The notes under the pieces: model-generated
The model's database searches: none
What the model was told of the DNA's origin: nothing
Seen by the model: only the letters and a program-made list of their open reading frames with translations
Program-made: the position numbers and the translations under genes
Shown here: one piece after another, positions 50,717-60,166 of the stretch
How positions within the stretch are numbered: the stretch's first letter is position 1
How the letters are laid out: each line of letters starts with the position of its first letter
NCBI RefSeq assembly: GCF_947488945.1
Contig: NZ_CANLBS010000028.1
Location: 1-64,000, forward strand
From: an uncultured Streptomyces sp.
Lineage (GTDB): Bacteria; Actinomycetota; Actinomycetes; Streptomycetales; Streptomycetaceae
Reading direction: 5' to 3'
Length of the DNA: 64,000 nucleotides

Positions 50717-52135
50717 ATGTTCGATCCGTTCATAGCGCCGAGCGGCACCCTGCTCGGCCTGCTGCAGAGGGGCCGCGGAGACGGCACCCTCCACGCGCTC
50801 GCCGCGCCCCGCGCCGAGGCCCTCGCGGCCCTCGACCACTGCGTGCTCGACGACCCCCGCCACGACTGGCAGGTCGAGAACCGCTCCCTCTACTACGCCC
50901 GCCTCTACATCGACCTCGACGGCGGCCTCGAAGGGATCGAGCGGCACCTCGCCGACCCCGACGACCACGTCGACACCGACGACTCCCGCACCGGTCTCGC
51001 CCTCTCCGTCCTCGGCCACCTCGCGTCCTACGGCCGCGACGACGCCCTGGCCCTGCTGAGGCGCTACGCCGCCGACGGAGCGAACTGGGCGTGGGCCCTG
51101 GACGAACTCGCCCTGCGCGACGACGACGCCGGACTCCGCGCCCTCGCCGCACCGGTGCTCGCCCGCTTCCCGGACACCCCCGAGGGCACCGCCGCGCTCG
51201 CCGCCGCCGCCCGCGACGCCTACGAGCCCCGCCCCTGGCGGCTGTGGGCCGAGGACCCCCGCGACGAGATCGGCGCCCGCCTCGCCCACGCCTCCGCGCA
51301 CGGCTCCTTCGACCGCTGGCAGCGGCAGATGAACCACACCGGACCCCGCCCCGGGTGGAGCGTCCAAGCGGTCTTCGACTGGGCCCAACAGGCACTGGAG
51401 CGCGGCACCGCCCTGCACGTCCCCGCCGCCCGCTGCCTCGCCGCCGTGGCCGGCCCCGACGACCGCCCCGCCATCCTCGCCGCCGCGCTCGACGGACCCG
51501 AGGGCGCCCGCTGCGCCGCACTGCACCACCTCGCGGAGACCGCCGACCCCGCCGTGCTCGACCTGATCGCGACCGCCGTGGCCGGCCCCGCCCGCACCGT
51601 GGCCGACGCCGCGGTCGCCGCCTTCGAACGGATGCCCGGCGACGACGCCGTGCGCCGGGCACGCCGTTGGGTCCACCGGCCGGACGCCCTCGGCGCCGCC
51701 GCCGCCGGGATCCTCGCCCGCCGGGGCACTGCGGCCGACGCCCCGCTGGTCCTCGGCGCGCTCCGCGAGACCGTGCGCGGCAGCGGCCCCGACGACCTGC
51801 TGCTGTGGACCCTCGTGGACGGCGCCGGCCGCCTCGGCATCACCTGCGCCGCCCCCGTGCTGCGCCACGTCTACCGCGAGACCGCCTCGTCCCACCTGCG
51901 CGGCGGCGCCGCCCGCGCGCTGGCCGCCACCGACCCCTCGTTCGCCACCGGCTTCGCCGTCGAATGCCTGTGGGACTGCGAGGAGACCACCCGCGAGATC
52001 GCCGCACTGCACGCGGAGACCGGCGACGTCAGGGTCGCCGACCGGCTGCTGCGGCTCGCCGCCGACCCCGCCGAGGAGGCCGAGGTGCAGACCGCCGTAC
52101 GCAGCCGCATCGGCTTCGACCCCGCCGGGCTCTGA
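50717..52135 (+). CDS. HEAT-repeat protein
   Basis: The 472-aa soluble protein is made of alpha-helical HEAT/PBS-lyase-type repeats, seen from about residue 60 to the end: RCAALHHLAETADPAVLDLIATAVAG, VADAAVAAFERMPGDDAVRRARRW and similar segments. Repeats of this kind serve as protein or nucleic-acid binding scaffolds. It lies upstream of, and in the same direction as, the SMC-like operon, but about 700 bp and a truncated gene intervene, so a link is only possible. The 250 bp before it hold nothing recognised beyond its ribosome site. Confidence 0.8.
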   Translation: MFDPFIAPSGTLLGLLQRGRGDGTLHALAAPRAEALAALDHCVLDDPRHDWQVENRSLYYARLYIDLDGGLEGIERHLADPDDHVDTDDSRTGLALSVLGHLASYGRDDALALLRRYAADGANWAWALDELALRDDDAGLRALAAPVLARFPDTPEGTAALAAAARDAYEPRPWRLWAEDPRDEIGARLAHASAHGSFDRWQRQMNHTGPRPGWSVQAVFDWAQQALERGTALHVPAARCLAAVAGPDDRPAILAAALDGPEGARCAALHHLAETADPAVLDLIATAVAGPARTVADAAVAAFERMPGDDAVRRARRWVHRPDALGAAAAGILARRGTAADAPLVLGALRETVRGSGPDDLLLWTLVDGAGRLGITCAAPVLRHVYRETASSHLRGGAARALAATDPSFATGFAVECLWDCEETTREIAALHAETGDVRVADRLLRLAADPAEEAEVQTAVRSRIGFDPAGL

Positions 52136-52247
52136 CGCCGCCGGCCGGGCGCGGCGACGGCCGCCGCGCCCGGCCGTGTCGTATGCACGGGGGCGCGCAA
52201 CGGGCCGCCGTGCGCACCGGCGCAAACGGCCGACGGCGCCGCCTTAG

Positions 52248-52718
52248 CCGCCGCGGTACGGGACCTGCTCGCCCGCGGTCAACGCCGTCGTGCACGCCCT
52301 GTCGGCCCGTTACGGCGCCGTCCACCTGTACGCGAGCGACCCCTCCTGGGTGCGCGACCGGTCCCTGTGGAGCGTGGACCGGCTGCACCCCGCCGAGCGC
52401 GGCCACCGCAAGGCCGCCGCCGGCTTCCACCGCCTGCTCGCCGACCGGGGACCGGCCACCGGCCGCCCGCCGGGCGAGGAACCCCTCCTCCCGCCGCCCG
52501 GCCGCGCCGCGTCCGCCGCCCGGCTCGCCACCCGGGGCACCGGCCGGCTGGTGCGCCGCGGCGACGATCTGCTGCCCCAACTCCTGCGCCTGGCCGCCGG
52601 GGAGACCGTCCACGCGGCCCGCGGCACCGCCGACGCCCTCGACCGGGAGGCCGCGCACGCCCTCGCCGCCGCCCTCGCCTCCGTCGGCGCCCCGGAGGTC
52701 CCCCGGCCGGTGCCGTGA
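52248..52718 (+). pseudogene. SGNH/GDSL hydrolase, C-terminal remnant
   Basis: The frame opens after a stop at 52245 and at once reads like the last third of an SGNH hydrolase: VHALSARYGAVHLYASDPS and WSVDRLHPAERGHRKAAAGF, with the catalytic Asp-x-x-His pair in DRLHP. The first two thirds, including the GDS block with the catalytic Ser, are missing, and the sequence upstream is in another frame. A gene broken by deletion and frameshift is likely. The remaining intergenic sequence (52136-52247 and 52719-52833) shows only the promoter of the next gene. Confidence 0.7.
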
Positions 52719-52795
52719 TCCGCCGGACCGGGGCGGCGGGGGCGCCTCCCGGCCCCGCCCGCCGCTCCGGGCGGAGACGGGCGCTTCGATGCCGT

Positions 52796-52826
52796 TTCGA
52801 CCGTTGTCGGTGTGAGGACCTAATCT
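52796..52826 (+). promoter_or_regulatory. Possible leaderless promoter of the SMC-like operon
   Basis: TAATCT (52821-52826) is a good -10 hexamer 7 bp before the GTG start, so transcription would begin at the start codon. The -35 is weak (TTCGAC, 52796-52801, spacer 19). Confidence 0.45.
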
Positions 52827-52833
52827 GTGCACC

Positions 52834-54360
52834 GTGACTTCGCCTGCCTACACGGACACCGCCGCGCCCCGGCCCGGCGCGGGGCCGCGGCCCGCCCCGG
52901 GCCCCGCGGCCGACGAGGGGCTCTCGCGGCGGCTGCGGGCCCTCGCCTGCACCGCGCCGCTGCACGACCTCGACGTGCGCAAGGCGAACCTCGCCGGCGA
53001 GTACACCGTGTACGCCATGTCCGAGGTCGCGCTCGCCGCGATCGACCTGGTCACCCTCCACATGGACTTCGACACCGGCGCCGACCACGACCAGATAGTG
53101 GCCAGACTGCTGCCCCGCGTCCACGCCCAGGCCCCCGGACGGCCCGTCTCCGAGCACGAGCGCGTCGCCCGCTGGGTCCTGGAGAACCTCGTCAACGTCG
53201 GCAGCGTCGACCGGGGCTTCCGGGCGGTCTACGGCACCTTCGACCCCGACGGCGCCTACGTCCGGCGCGACTACGACTTCAAGCTGATCGAGGAAGTCCC
53301 CGGCCACGGCGGCAGCGTGTACCTGCGCACCACCGACGAGGCGGTCAACGTCCTCGTCGGTGCCTTGGACACCGACGTCACCAGCGCCCAGATCGCCGCC
53401 GAGGTCAAACTCGAAGTGCTCGTCAGCCGCGGCCGGCTCGCCGACGCCCAGCTCGCCGCCGAGCAGGCCCGGTACCGCACCGTCCAGTACGCCGAGACGC
53501 TGCGCCGCACCCTGGAGGCGACCCGGCGCAACGTACGCGCCGTCGACTGGCTCAACGCGGTCCCCGACATGATCGCCGAGGCGCTCGACCACGTGGCCGA
53601 CCGCTACCGCCACGAGAACGCCATCCTCACCAACATCCGCAAGGCGCGCGACGAGGCGGAGGAGCCCGAGAACAAGCGGCGGGCCGCCGAACTCGTCGAC
53701 ATCGTCAAGGACTGCATCCGCCGCCACACCCAGCTCCAGTCCCGGCTGCTGGAGGCCGGACCGCTGTTCCGGGCCGAACAGGACCGCCAGGCCTTCGCCC
53801 CGCCCGCCGCCCGCGCCGGACTCGACCTGTACGGCCAGCTCCTGGCCCCACTGCTGCCGCTCCCCGTCGAGGACGCCGGACGCGTCACCGACGCCTTCTT
53901 CGCCCGGGGCACCGGGCTGCGCACCCCCGTCTCCGTGCGCATGGGCGACCTCGTCGACCTGCTGCTCGCCCCGCCCCTCGAACGCGAGCACCTGGGCGCA
54001 GAGATGCCGGAACCCGACCTCATCGCCACCCCGGACGACAGCAGGTTCAGCGAGGACCAGCTCGCCGCCGCCACGGCCCTCCTCGACCTGGAGCACGACG
54101 CGCCGCGCCGACTCTCCGGCCTGCTGGCCGAGGCCCGGCAGACCGACCCCGAACTGCCCTACCTGGTCGCGCTGCTCGCCGTCCACGCGGCGAGCCCTCC
54201 GGTCGGCACCGCGTACCGGCAGGGCGAGCGCCGGCTGCTGTTCGCGGTCGACGACGGCACCGAACTCGACGACCCGGAGTTCGGCGGCGCCGACCTCGTC
54301 GTGGGCACCGCCCTGCTCGACACGGCCGGCAGGACGGCCGACCGCAAGGAGGCGTCGTGA
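52834..54360 (+). CDS. Kleisin-like subunit (MukF/JetA-like) of an SMC-type complex
   Basis: The 508-aa protein looks like the kleisin of MukBEF/Wadjet-type condensins. After a Pro/Ala leader there is an N-terminal helical winged-helix region (about 30-115), then YLRTTDEAVNVLVGALDTDV near 164-183 followed by a long helical middle part (SAQIAAEVKLEVLVSRGRLADAQLAAEQARYR and onward to about 330), the usual MukF/JetA layout. The C-terminal part (about 400-500) would bind the SMC head. The assignment is from layout and motif memory, not a search. The next gene starts 55 bp downstream, and the three genes read as one operon. Confidence 0.7.
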   Translation: MTSPAYTDTAAPRPGAGPRPAPGPAADEGLSRRLRALACTAPLHDLDVRKANLAGEYTVYAMSEVALAAIDLVTLHMDFDTGADHDQIVARLLPRVHAQAPGRPVSEHERVARWVLENLVNVGSVDRGFRAVYGTFDPDGAYVRRDYDFKLIEEVPGHGGSVYLRTTDEAVNVLVGALDTDVTSAQIAAEVKLEVLVSRGRLADAQLAAEQARYRTVQYAETLRRTLEATRRNVRAVDWLNAVPDMIAEALDHVADRYRHENAILTNIRKARDEAEEPENKRRAAELVDIVKDCIRRHTQLQSRLLEAGPLFRAEQDRQAFAPPAARAGLDLYGQLLAPLLPLPVEDAGRVTDAFFARGTGLRTPVSVRMGDLVDLLLAPPLEREHLGAEMPEPDLIATPDDSRFSEDQLAAATALLDLEHDAPRRLSGLLAEARQTDPELPYLVALLAVHAASPPVGTAYRQGERRLLFAVDDGTELDDPEFGGADLVVGTALLDTAGRTADRKEAS

Positions 54361-54415
54361 CGCCCCGCCCGCCCGCACCCGTACACCAGCACGTCCGCAC
54401 CGAGGAGCCCCAGCC

Positions 54416-55327
54416 GTGAGCGACCACCGCGCCGAGCACACCGACGCGTGGGACGAGCCCGCCGCCCACGAGCCGGGGCCCGCCCCGTACCCGGCGGGCC
54501 AGGGCGGCGTCACACCGGCCGACGCCGCCGACGCCGCCCGGCTGGTCTCCTTCGGCCTCCAGCCGAAGCTGGTGCCGGCACGCGACGCCGAATACGCCGA
54601 ACTGCTGCGCCGCTACCGTGAGGACCCCGCCTTCGCCCGGCTCGCCGACGCCGTCGCCACCGGCCTCGGACTCGTCGTCCTGGAGGTCTCCGGCCGCGCC
54701 GGGATGGCGGTCACCGCGAGTGAGGACTCCGTCTTCGCCGTACGGATGGGCGACTACGCCCGCCGCGCCTCCACCGACGCCGCCGACCGGTTCCTGCACG
54801 GCCTCGCCCACCTCGCGGTCGCCGCCCTGGCCTTTCCCCGCCCCGAGGACCTCGCCGACGACACCTACATCGGTCGGATCACCGTCAACGGCGTCGACTC
54901 GTTCGTCCGCCAGGCCTGCCGACGGCTGGAGGAGCAGGCCGAGCAGCGCGGCGACAACACCGACCCCGCCAGCGAAGCCCCCGGCCTGGAGGCCGGCTGG
55001 CGCGTCTACGCCCGCCGCAGCTCGACCGGGGCCACCAAGGACGCCCGCCGCCTCGCCGGATCCACCACCGGCATCATCGCCAAGGCCGTCACCTTCCTCA
55101 CCGACTCCGGCTTCCTCCAGCGGACCGGCGACGACGCCGGCGGCGCCTACCGCACCACCGCCCGCTACCAGCTCCAGGTACGCGACATGGCCGGCGGATC
55201 CGCCATGGCGGAACTCCTCGACCTCGGCGTCGTCCCCGTCACCGACGGCACGGCCACCCTGCTGCCGCCCCGCGACACCGACGGCCTCGACCTGGCGGCC
55301 GACGCGGGACTGCCCTTCCACGGCTGA
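54416..55327 (+). CDS. MukE/JetB-like winged-helix subunit
   Basis: The 303-aa protein lacks enzyme motifs. It has an N-terminal helical part and a C-terminal winged-helix-like part (about 150-265: VDSFVRQACRRLEEQAE, then AGSTTGIIAKAVTFLTDSGFLQRT and TTARYQLQVRDMAG). This is the layout of MukE/JetB, which dimerises and binds the kleisin and DNA. The GTG start follows GAGGAGCCC. Its place between the kleisin-like and SMC-like genes is the same order as jetA-jetB-jetC. Confidence 0.7.
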   Translation: MSDHRAEHTDAWDEPAAHEPGPAPYPAGQGGVTPADAADAARLVSFGLQPKLVPARDAEYAELLRRYREDPAFARLADAVATGLGLVVLEVSGRAGMAVTASEDSVFAVRMGDYARRASTDAADRFLHGLAHLAVAALAFPRPEDLADDTYIGRITVNGVDSFVRQACRRLEEQAEQRGDNTDPASEAPGLEAGWRVYARRSSTGATKDARRLAGSTTGIIAKAVTFLTDSGFLQRTGDDAGGAYRTTARYQLQVRDMAGGSAMAELLDLGVVPVTDGTATLLPPRDTDGLDLAADAGLPFHG

Positions 55328-55396
55328 TCCGCGCGGCCCGCGCCTCCCCCCCCGCCTGACGTTCCCCGCTTCACCGAACGACGAGAGTCCGCCGCC

Positions 55397-58300
55397 ATGT
55401 ACGAGTTGTCCCGGGTCCGCCTCTATTCCATCGGTCCGGCCGGCGCCCGCTACGCCGACACCGTGCTCGACCTGCGCGGCGTCGGAGCCCCCGTACCGAA
55501 CCCGGCCCCGGCGCAGGCCGAGTTCTTCGAGGACGAGCCGGTCGGCCCGCCCCGGCGCCCCGCCCCCGCCGGAGTGCTCTTCCTGGAGAACGGCGGCGGC
55601 AAGTCCGTCCTGCTCAAGCTGATCTTCTCGGTGATGCTGCCCGGCCACCGCAACACCCTGGGCGGCGCAAGCTCCGGCGTGCTCCGCAAGTTCCTGCTCG
55701 CCGACGACTGCGGGCACGTCGCCCTCGAATGGCAGCACACCCTCACCGGCGAATGCGTCGTCGTGGGCAAGGTCAGCGAATGGCGCGGCCACCAGGTCTC
55801 CAACGACCCGCGCAAGTTCGCCGAGGCGTGGTACTCCTTCCGCCCCGGACCGGGCCTCAGCCTCGACAGCCTCCCCGTCGCCGAGGCCACCCCCGTGGCC
55901 CGCCCCGCCGACGGCACCTCCGGCGCCCGGGGCCGGCGCCGCACCATGAAGGGTTTCCGCGACGCCCTCACGGACGCCGGGAAGTTCTACCAGCATCTCG
56001 ACGTGCACTGGGAGGAGATCCACGACCGCTGGAACGAACACCTCGGCGACCTCGGCCTCGACCCCGAACTCTTCCGCTACCAGCGGGAGATGAACGCCGA
56101 CGAGGGCGAGGCGGCCGGCCTCTTCGCCGTCAAGAAGGACTCCGACTTCACCGACCTGCTGCTGCGCGCCGTCACCGACACCCGCGACACCGACGGGCTC
56201 GCCGACCTGGTCAGCGGTTTCGGCGACAAACTGGGCCGCCGCGCCGAACTCACCGCCGAACGGGACTTCACCGCCGGCTCCGTCGACCTCCTCGGCCGCA
56301 TCGTCGAGGCCACCGCGACCCGCGCCCGCACCCGCGACGTCCACGCGGGCGCCGAGCGCCGCACCCGCACCCTCGCCCGCCGGCTCGCCGCCCGCGCCGC
56401 CGCGGAACGCGGCCGCACCGGCGAACTCGCCCAGCAGGTCACCGACGCCGCCCGCACCGTCACCGAGGCCGGCGCCGCCCGCACCCACCGCGAACGCGTC
56501 GCCGCCGAACTCGCCTACCGGCACGCCTCACTGGCGCTCGCCGCCGCCGAGAAGGCCGCCGCCGCCCAGCGCCGCGAACTCGGCGACGCCCGGACCCTGC
56601 ACGCCGCCTGGCAGGCCGCCGAGGCGGTCCTGCGGCACCGCGCCGCCGCCGACCGCTCCGCGCGGGTCGCCGTCGCCATCCGCGAGGCCGAACGCGACGC
56701 CGCGCCCGCTCTCGCCGCCCGCGCCACCGCCGCAGCCGACCTGGTACGCGCCCTGCACACCGCCGCCGAGGAAGGCGAACGCGTCGCCAACGAGGAGGAG
56801 GAGCGCTCCGAGACCCTCCAGGCCACCGGCGAACGCGCCCACCGCGACGCGACCACCGCCGCCACCGAGGCCCAGCGCGCCCGCTCCGAGGCGGGCCACC
56901 TCCGCCAGCGACTGGCCGAGGTCGAGGCCGAGACCGCCGAAGCCGTACGCGCCGGGTGGCTCGACGACACCGCGTCCGACGCAGACCCGGCCAGGGCCGC
57001 CCTCGCCGCCGGCGACGCCGAGCAGGCGGCCACCGCCGCCTGGACCGCCGCCCGCGAGGCCGCCGACGCCGCCACCGCGCACGCCCGTGAGGCGGCGGCC
57101 GCCGAGAGCCGCGCCGAACTCGCCGCCGCGCGCGCCGCCGACGCCGCCCGCGCCGCCGCCCGCGGCCACGAGGACGAACGGGCCGCCGCCGCCTCCCTCG
57201 CCGCCGACCACCGCCTCGCCGACCTCCTCGGCCTGCCGTCCGCCACCGGCGTGCCGCACCCCCGCCGGGGCGCTCCCGGCGCCGGCGCCGCGCACGGCCC
57301 GCAGGACACCGGAGACTCCACCCGGACCGCCGAGGAGCACGGGGCTCTCGCCACCGACGAGGAGGCCGCCGCCCCGCTCTCCGTCGAGGAGTTCGACCGA
57401 GCCGCCGACGAACTGCGCGACCTGCTGGACCAGGGCATCGCCACCGCCGAACGCCGCCTCTTCGACCTGCGCACCGCCGCCGCCGACGACCACCGCATCC
57501 TCGGCGCCCTCGGCGACGGCGGACTCCTGCCGCCCGGCCCCGACGTGCTGACCACCGTCGAATTCCTGGGCGAGCACGGCATCCCCGCCCTCCCCGGATG
57601 GCGCTACCTCGCCCAGGCCGTCGACCCCGCCGACCACGCCGCGGTCCTCGCCGCCCGCCCCGAACTCGTCGACGGCGTCGTCATCACCGACCCCGACGCC
57701 CACACCCGCGCCCGCGAGGTGCTGTCCGGCGCCGCGCTGCTGCCCCGCTCCGCCGTCGCCGTCGGCACCGCCGCCGCCCTCCTCGCCCCGGTGCCCCCGG
57801 CCGGCGCCGGCGGCGCGGACGGGGTGTTCCTGGTGCCGCCGAACCCGGCCATGCACGACGAGCACGCCGCCGACGAGGAGCGCCACGCGCTGCGCAACCG
57901 GGTCGCCTCCCGCGACGAGGACATCCGCGCCCTCGCCGCCCGCCTCGCCGCCGACCGCGCGCTCGCCGCCCGCATCGGCTCCTGGCGCGCCGACTGCCCG
58001 CCCGGCATGCTCGCCGAACTCGCCCGGGCCGCCGACGCCGCCCGCACCGCCGCGCAGGCCGCGGACGCCGCCCTCACCGAGGCCCGTGCCGCCCGCGCCG
58101 AAGCCGACGAGGCCGCCGCCGACGCCGTCCGCGTCCGCGAGGAACGCCAGGAGACCGCCCAGCGCGCCCGCCGCGCCGCCGACGCCCTCGCGGGCCTCGC
58201 CCACCGCCTGCGGGAGCGCTCCGGCTGGCAGACCCGGCTCCGTGAACTGACCGAGGAAGCCGCCGAGTCCGAGGCTCGCGCCCAGGAGTACCTGGAACGC

Positions 58301-60100
58301 GCCCGCGCCGCCGACGAGGACCGCCGTGCCGCCCAGCGCGCCGGCGACGACGCCCGGCGCACCGCCCGCGCCCTGCGCGCCGAGCGCGCCGAGATCGCCG
58401 GCGCCCCCGAATCGCTCCCCGAGCCCGACCCGTCCGTCGGCCGCACCGCGCTGCCCACGCTCCGTGAGGCCTACCGTGCCGCCTCCCAGCTCTACGAGAA
58501 GGTCGGCGTCGGCGCCGACCTCCGCGCCGAACAGGCCAGGGCCGAGAGCGACGAGAGCGCCGCCCTCGCCGAACTCGACCGCCTCACCAACAAGGTCCGC
58601 ACCCGCGCCGCCCAACTGCTGGAATCCACCGACGGCTTCGACGGCCCGTCCCGGCAGGCCGCCGCCGGCCGCGCCGAAGCCCTCGTCCAGCTGCTGGAGA
58701 CCCGTGCCTCGGCCGCCAGCGAGCAACTGGGCCGGCTGCGCGGCGACGCCGAACGGCTCGCACCCGCCGACGACGAACCCCGCCACACCGACCTGCCCGA
58801 CGAACTGGTCCCGGCCGACGCCGGGCAGGCGCAGACCCTGCTGCGCACCGCCACCGCCGAACTCGCCTCGGCGACCGCCGCCCTGGACACCGCCCGCGCC
58901 GCCCACAGCGAGCTGCTGCACGCCCACCGCACCGCCGAGGACTCCGCCGGCGGCTTCGACGAGACCGCCGCTCTCCTGCGCGACCTGCTGCGGGACAACA
59001 CCGCCGACGACGACGACGGCGAGGGTCCCGACCCCTACCCCGGCACCCTGGAGGAGGCCCGGCAGTCCGCCGCCGAGGCGCGCCGCTCGCTGCGCGGCTG
59101 CGCCGCCGACCTCTCGGCCGCCGAGACCGCCGTCCGGGAGGCGAGCGACGTGCTGGTCCGGCACGCCAACTCCACCCGCTACGAACAGGTACGCACCCCC
59201 GCCCGCCAGCAGATCCGCGAACTGCCCGCCTCCGCGCTGCCCGACCACGCGGAGAAGTGGGAAGCCGCCTTCGCCCCCCGGCTGCGGGTCCTCACCGACG
59301 AACTGGTCCAGCTGGAACGCAACCGCGACTCCATCGTGGACCGGCTGCGGGGGCTGGTGGAGTCGGCGCTCGCCACCCTGCGCTCCGCCCAGCGCCTGTC
59401 CCGCCTGCCCGAAGGGCTGGGGGAGTGGTCCGGGCAGGAGTTCCTGCGCATCCGTTTCGAGGAGCCCGACCAGGCGACCCTCACCGAACGCCTCGGCGAG
59501 GTCGTCGACGAGGCCACCCACGCCGCCCTCAGGAAGAACGCCGACCTCCGCCGGGACGGCATGTCCCTGCTGCTGCGCGGGGTCGGGGCGGCGCTGCGGC
59601 CCAAGGGTATCGCCGTCGAGATCCTGAAGCCGGACGCGGTGCTGCGCGCCGAACGCGTCCCCGTCGGTCAGATGGGCGACGTCTTCTCCGGCGGCCAGCT
59701 GCTGACCGCGGCGATCGCCCTGTACTGCACCATGGCGGCGCTCCGCAGCAACGACCGGGGCCGCGACCGGCACCGGCACGCCGGCACGCTCTTCCTCGAC
59801 AACCCCATCGGCCGCGCCAACGCGACCTATCTGCTGGAACTCCAGCGTGCGGTCTCCGACGCCCTCGGCGTCCAGCTCCTCTACACCACCGGACTCTTCG
59901 ACACCACGGCGCTCGCCGAGTTCCCGCTGGTCATCCGGCTGCGCAACGACGCCGACCTGCGTGCCGGGCTGAAGTACATCAGCGTCGAGGAGCACCTGCG
60001 GCCCGGTCTGCCGCAGCAGGACCCCGAGGCCGAGACCGTGCACGGCGAGATCACCGCGACCCGCATGTTCAAGCGCGCCGCCGAAACCGGCACGGCCTGA
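55397..60100 (+). CDS. SMC-like coiled-coil ATPase (MukB/JetC-like), 1567 aa
   Basis: The protein has an N-terminal ATPase half with a Walker A-like VLFLENGGGKSVLLKLIF (Lys69), an Ala/Arg/Glu-rich coiled coil (about 300-620), a globular hinge-like insert (about 660-830), a returning coiled coil (about 840-1300) and a C-terminal head with the signature VFSGGQLLTAAIAL (1429-1442), then TLFLDNPIGRAN (Asp1468, Asn1469) and YTTGLFD. The first Gly of Walker A is Leu, and Asn stands where SMC proteins have the catalytic Glu after Asp. It would form a DNA-entrapping ring with the two upstream products. No JetD-type nuclease follows. Confidence 0.82.
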   Translation: MYELSRVRLYSIGPAGARYADTVLDLRGVGAPVPNPAPAQAEFFEDEPVGPPRRPAPAGVLFLENGGGKSVLLKLIFSVMLPGHRNTLGGASSGVLRKFLLADDCGHVALEWQHTLTGECVVVGKVSEWRGHQVSNDPRKFAEAWYSFRPGPGLSLDSLPVAEATPVARPADGTSGARGRRRTMKGFRDALTDAGKFYQHLDVHWEEIHDRWNEHLGDLGLDPELFRYQREMNADEGEAAGLFAVKKDSDFTDLLLRAVTDTRDTDGLADLVSGFGDKLGRRAELTAERDFTAGSVDLLGRIVEATATRARTRDVHAGAERRTRTLARRLAARAAAERGRTGELAQQVTDAARTVTEAGAARTHRERVAAELAYRHASLALAAAEKAAAAQRRELGDARTLHAAWQAAEAVLRHRAAADRSARVAVAIREAERDAAPALAARATAAADLVRALHTAAEEGERVANEEEERSETLQATGERAHRDATTAATEAQRARSEAGHLRQRLAEVEAETAEAVRAGWLDDTASDADPARAALAAGDAEQAATAAWTAAREAADAATAHAREAAAAESRAELAAARAADAARAAARGHEDERAAAASLAADHRLADLLGLPSATGVPHPRRGAPGAGAAHGPQDTGDSTRTAEEHGALATDEEAAAPLSVEEFDRAADELRDLLDQGIATAERRLFDLRTAAADDHRILGALGDGGLLPPGPDVLTTVEFLGEHGIPALPGWRYLAQAVDPADHAAVLAARPELVDGVVITDPDAHTRAREVLSGAALLPRSAVAVGTAAALLAPVPPAGAGGADGVFLVPPNPAMHDEHAADEERHALRNRVASRDEDIRALAARLAADRALAARIGSWRADCPPGMLAELARAADAARTAAQAADAALTEARAARAEADEAAADAVRVREERQETAQRARRAADALAGLAHRLRERSGWQTRLRELTEEAAESEARAQEYLERARAADEDRRAAQRAGDDARRTARALRAERAEIAGAPESLPEPDPSVGRTALPTLREAYRAASQLYEKVGVGADLRAEQARAESDESAALAELDRLTNKVRTRAAQLLESTDGFDGPSRQAAAGRAEALVQLLETRASAASEQLGRLRGDAERLAPADDEPRHTDLPDELVPADAGQAQTLLRTATAELASATAALDTARAAHSELLHAHRTAEDSAGGFDETAALLRDLLRDNTADDDDGEGPDPYPGTLEEARQSAAEARRSLRGCAADLSAAETAVREASDVLVRHANSTRYEQVRTPARQQIRELPASALPDHAEKWEAAFAPRLRVLTDELVQLERNRDSIVDRLRGLVESALATLRSAQRLSRLPEGLGEWSGQEFLRIRFEEPDQATLTERLGEVVDEATHAALRKNADLRRDGMSLLLRGVGAALRPKGIAVEILKPDAVLRAERVPVGQMGDVFSGGQLLTAAIALYCTMAALRSNDRGRDRHRHAGTLFLDNPIGRANATYLLELQRAVSDALGVQLLYTTGLFDTTALAEFPLVIRLRNDADLRAGLKYISVEEHLRPGLPQQDPEAETVHGEITATRMFKRAAETGTA

Positions 60101-60126
60101 CGGGAGTTCCGCGCCGACGTGCCGGA

Positions 60127-60149
60127 GACCGTACGGCTACCGCACGGTC
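60127..60149. terminator. Terminator after the SMC-like gene
   Basis: GACCGT/ACGGTC plus inner CGG/CCG with a 1x1 mismatch and a CTA loop, between convergent genes. Confidence 0.5.
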
Positions 60150-60166
60150 CGCCGCGCGACGGGGGG

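Noticed and set aside
56528..60043. 1171-codon open frame opposite the SMC-like gene, and similar long antisense frames (e.g. 4194-6110, 16280-18139, 24-26 kb, 61049-63730)
   Set aside because: They lie antisense to well-supported genes and come from the extreme third-position GC of those genes. Their products are Gly/Val/Ala-rich, without motifs or ribosome sites.
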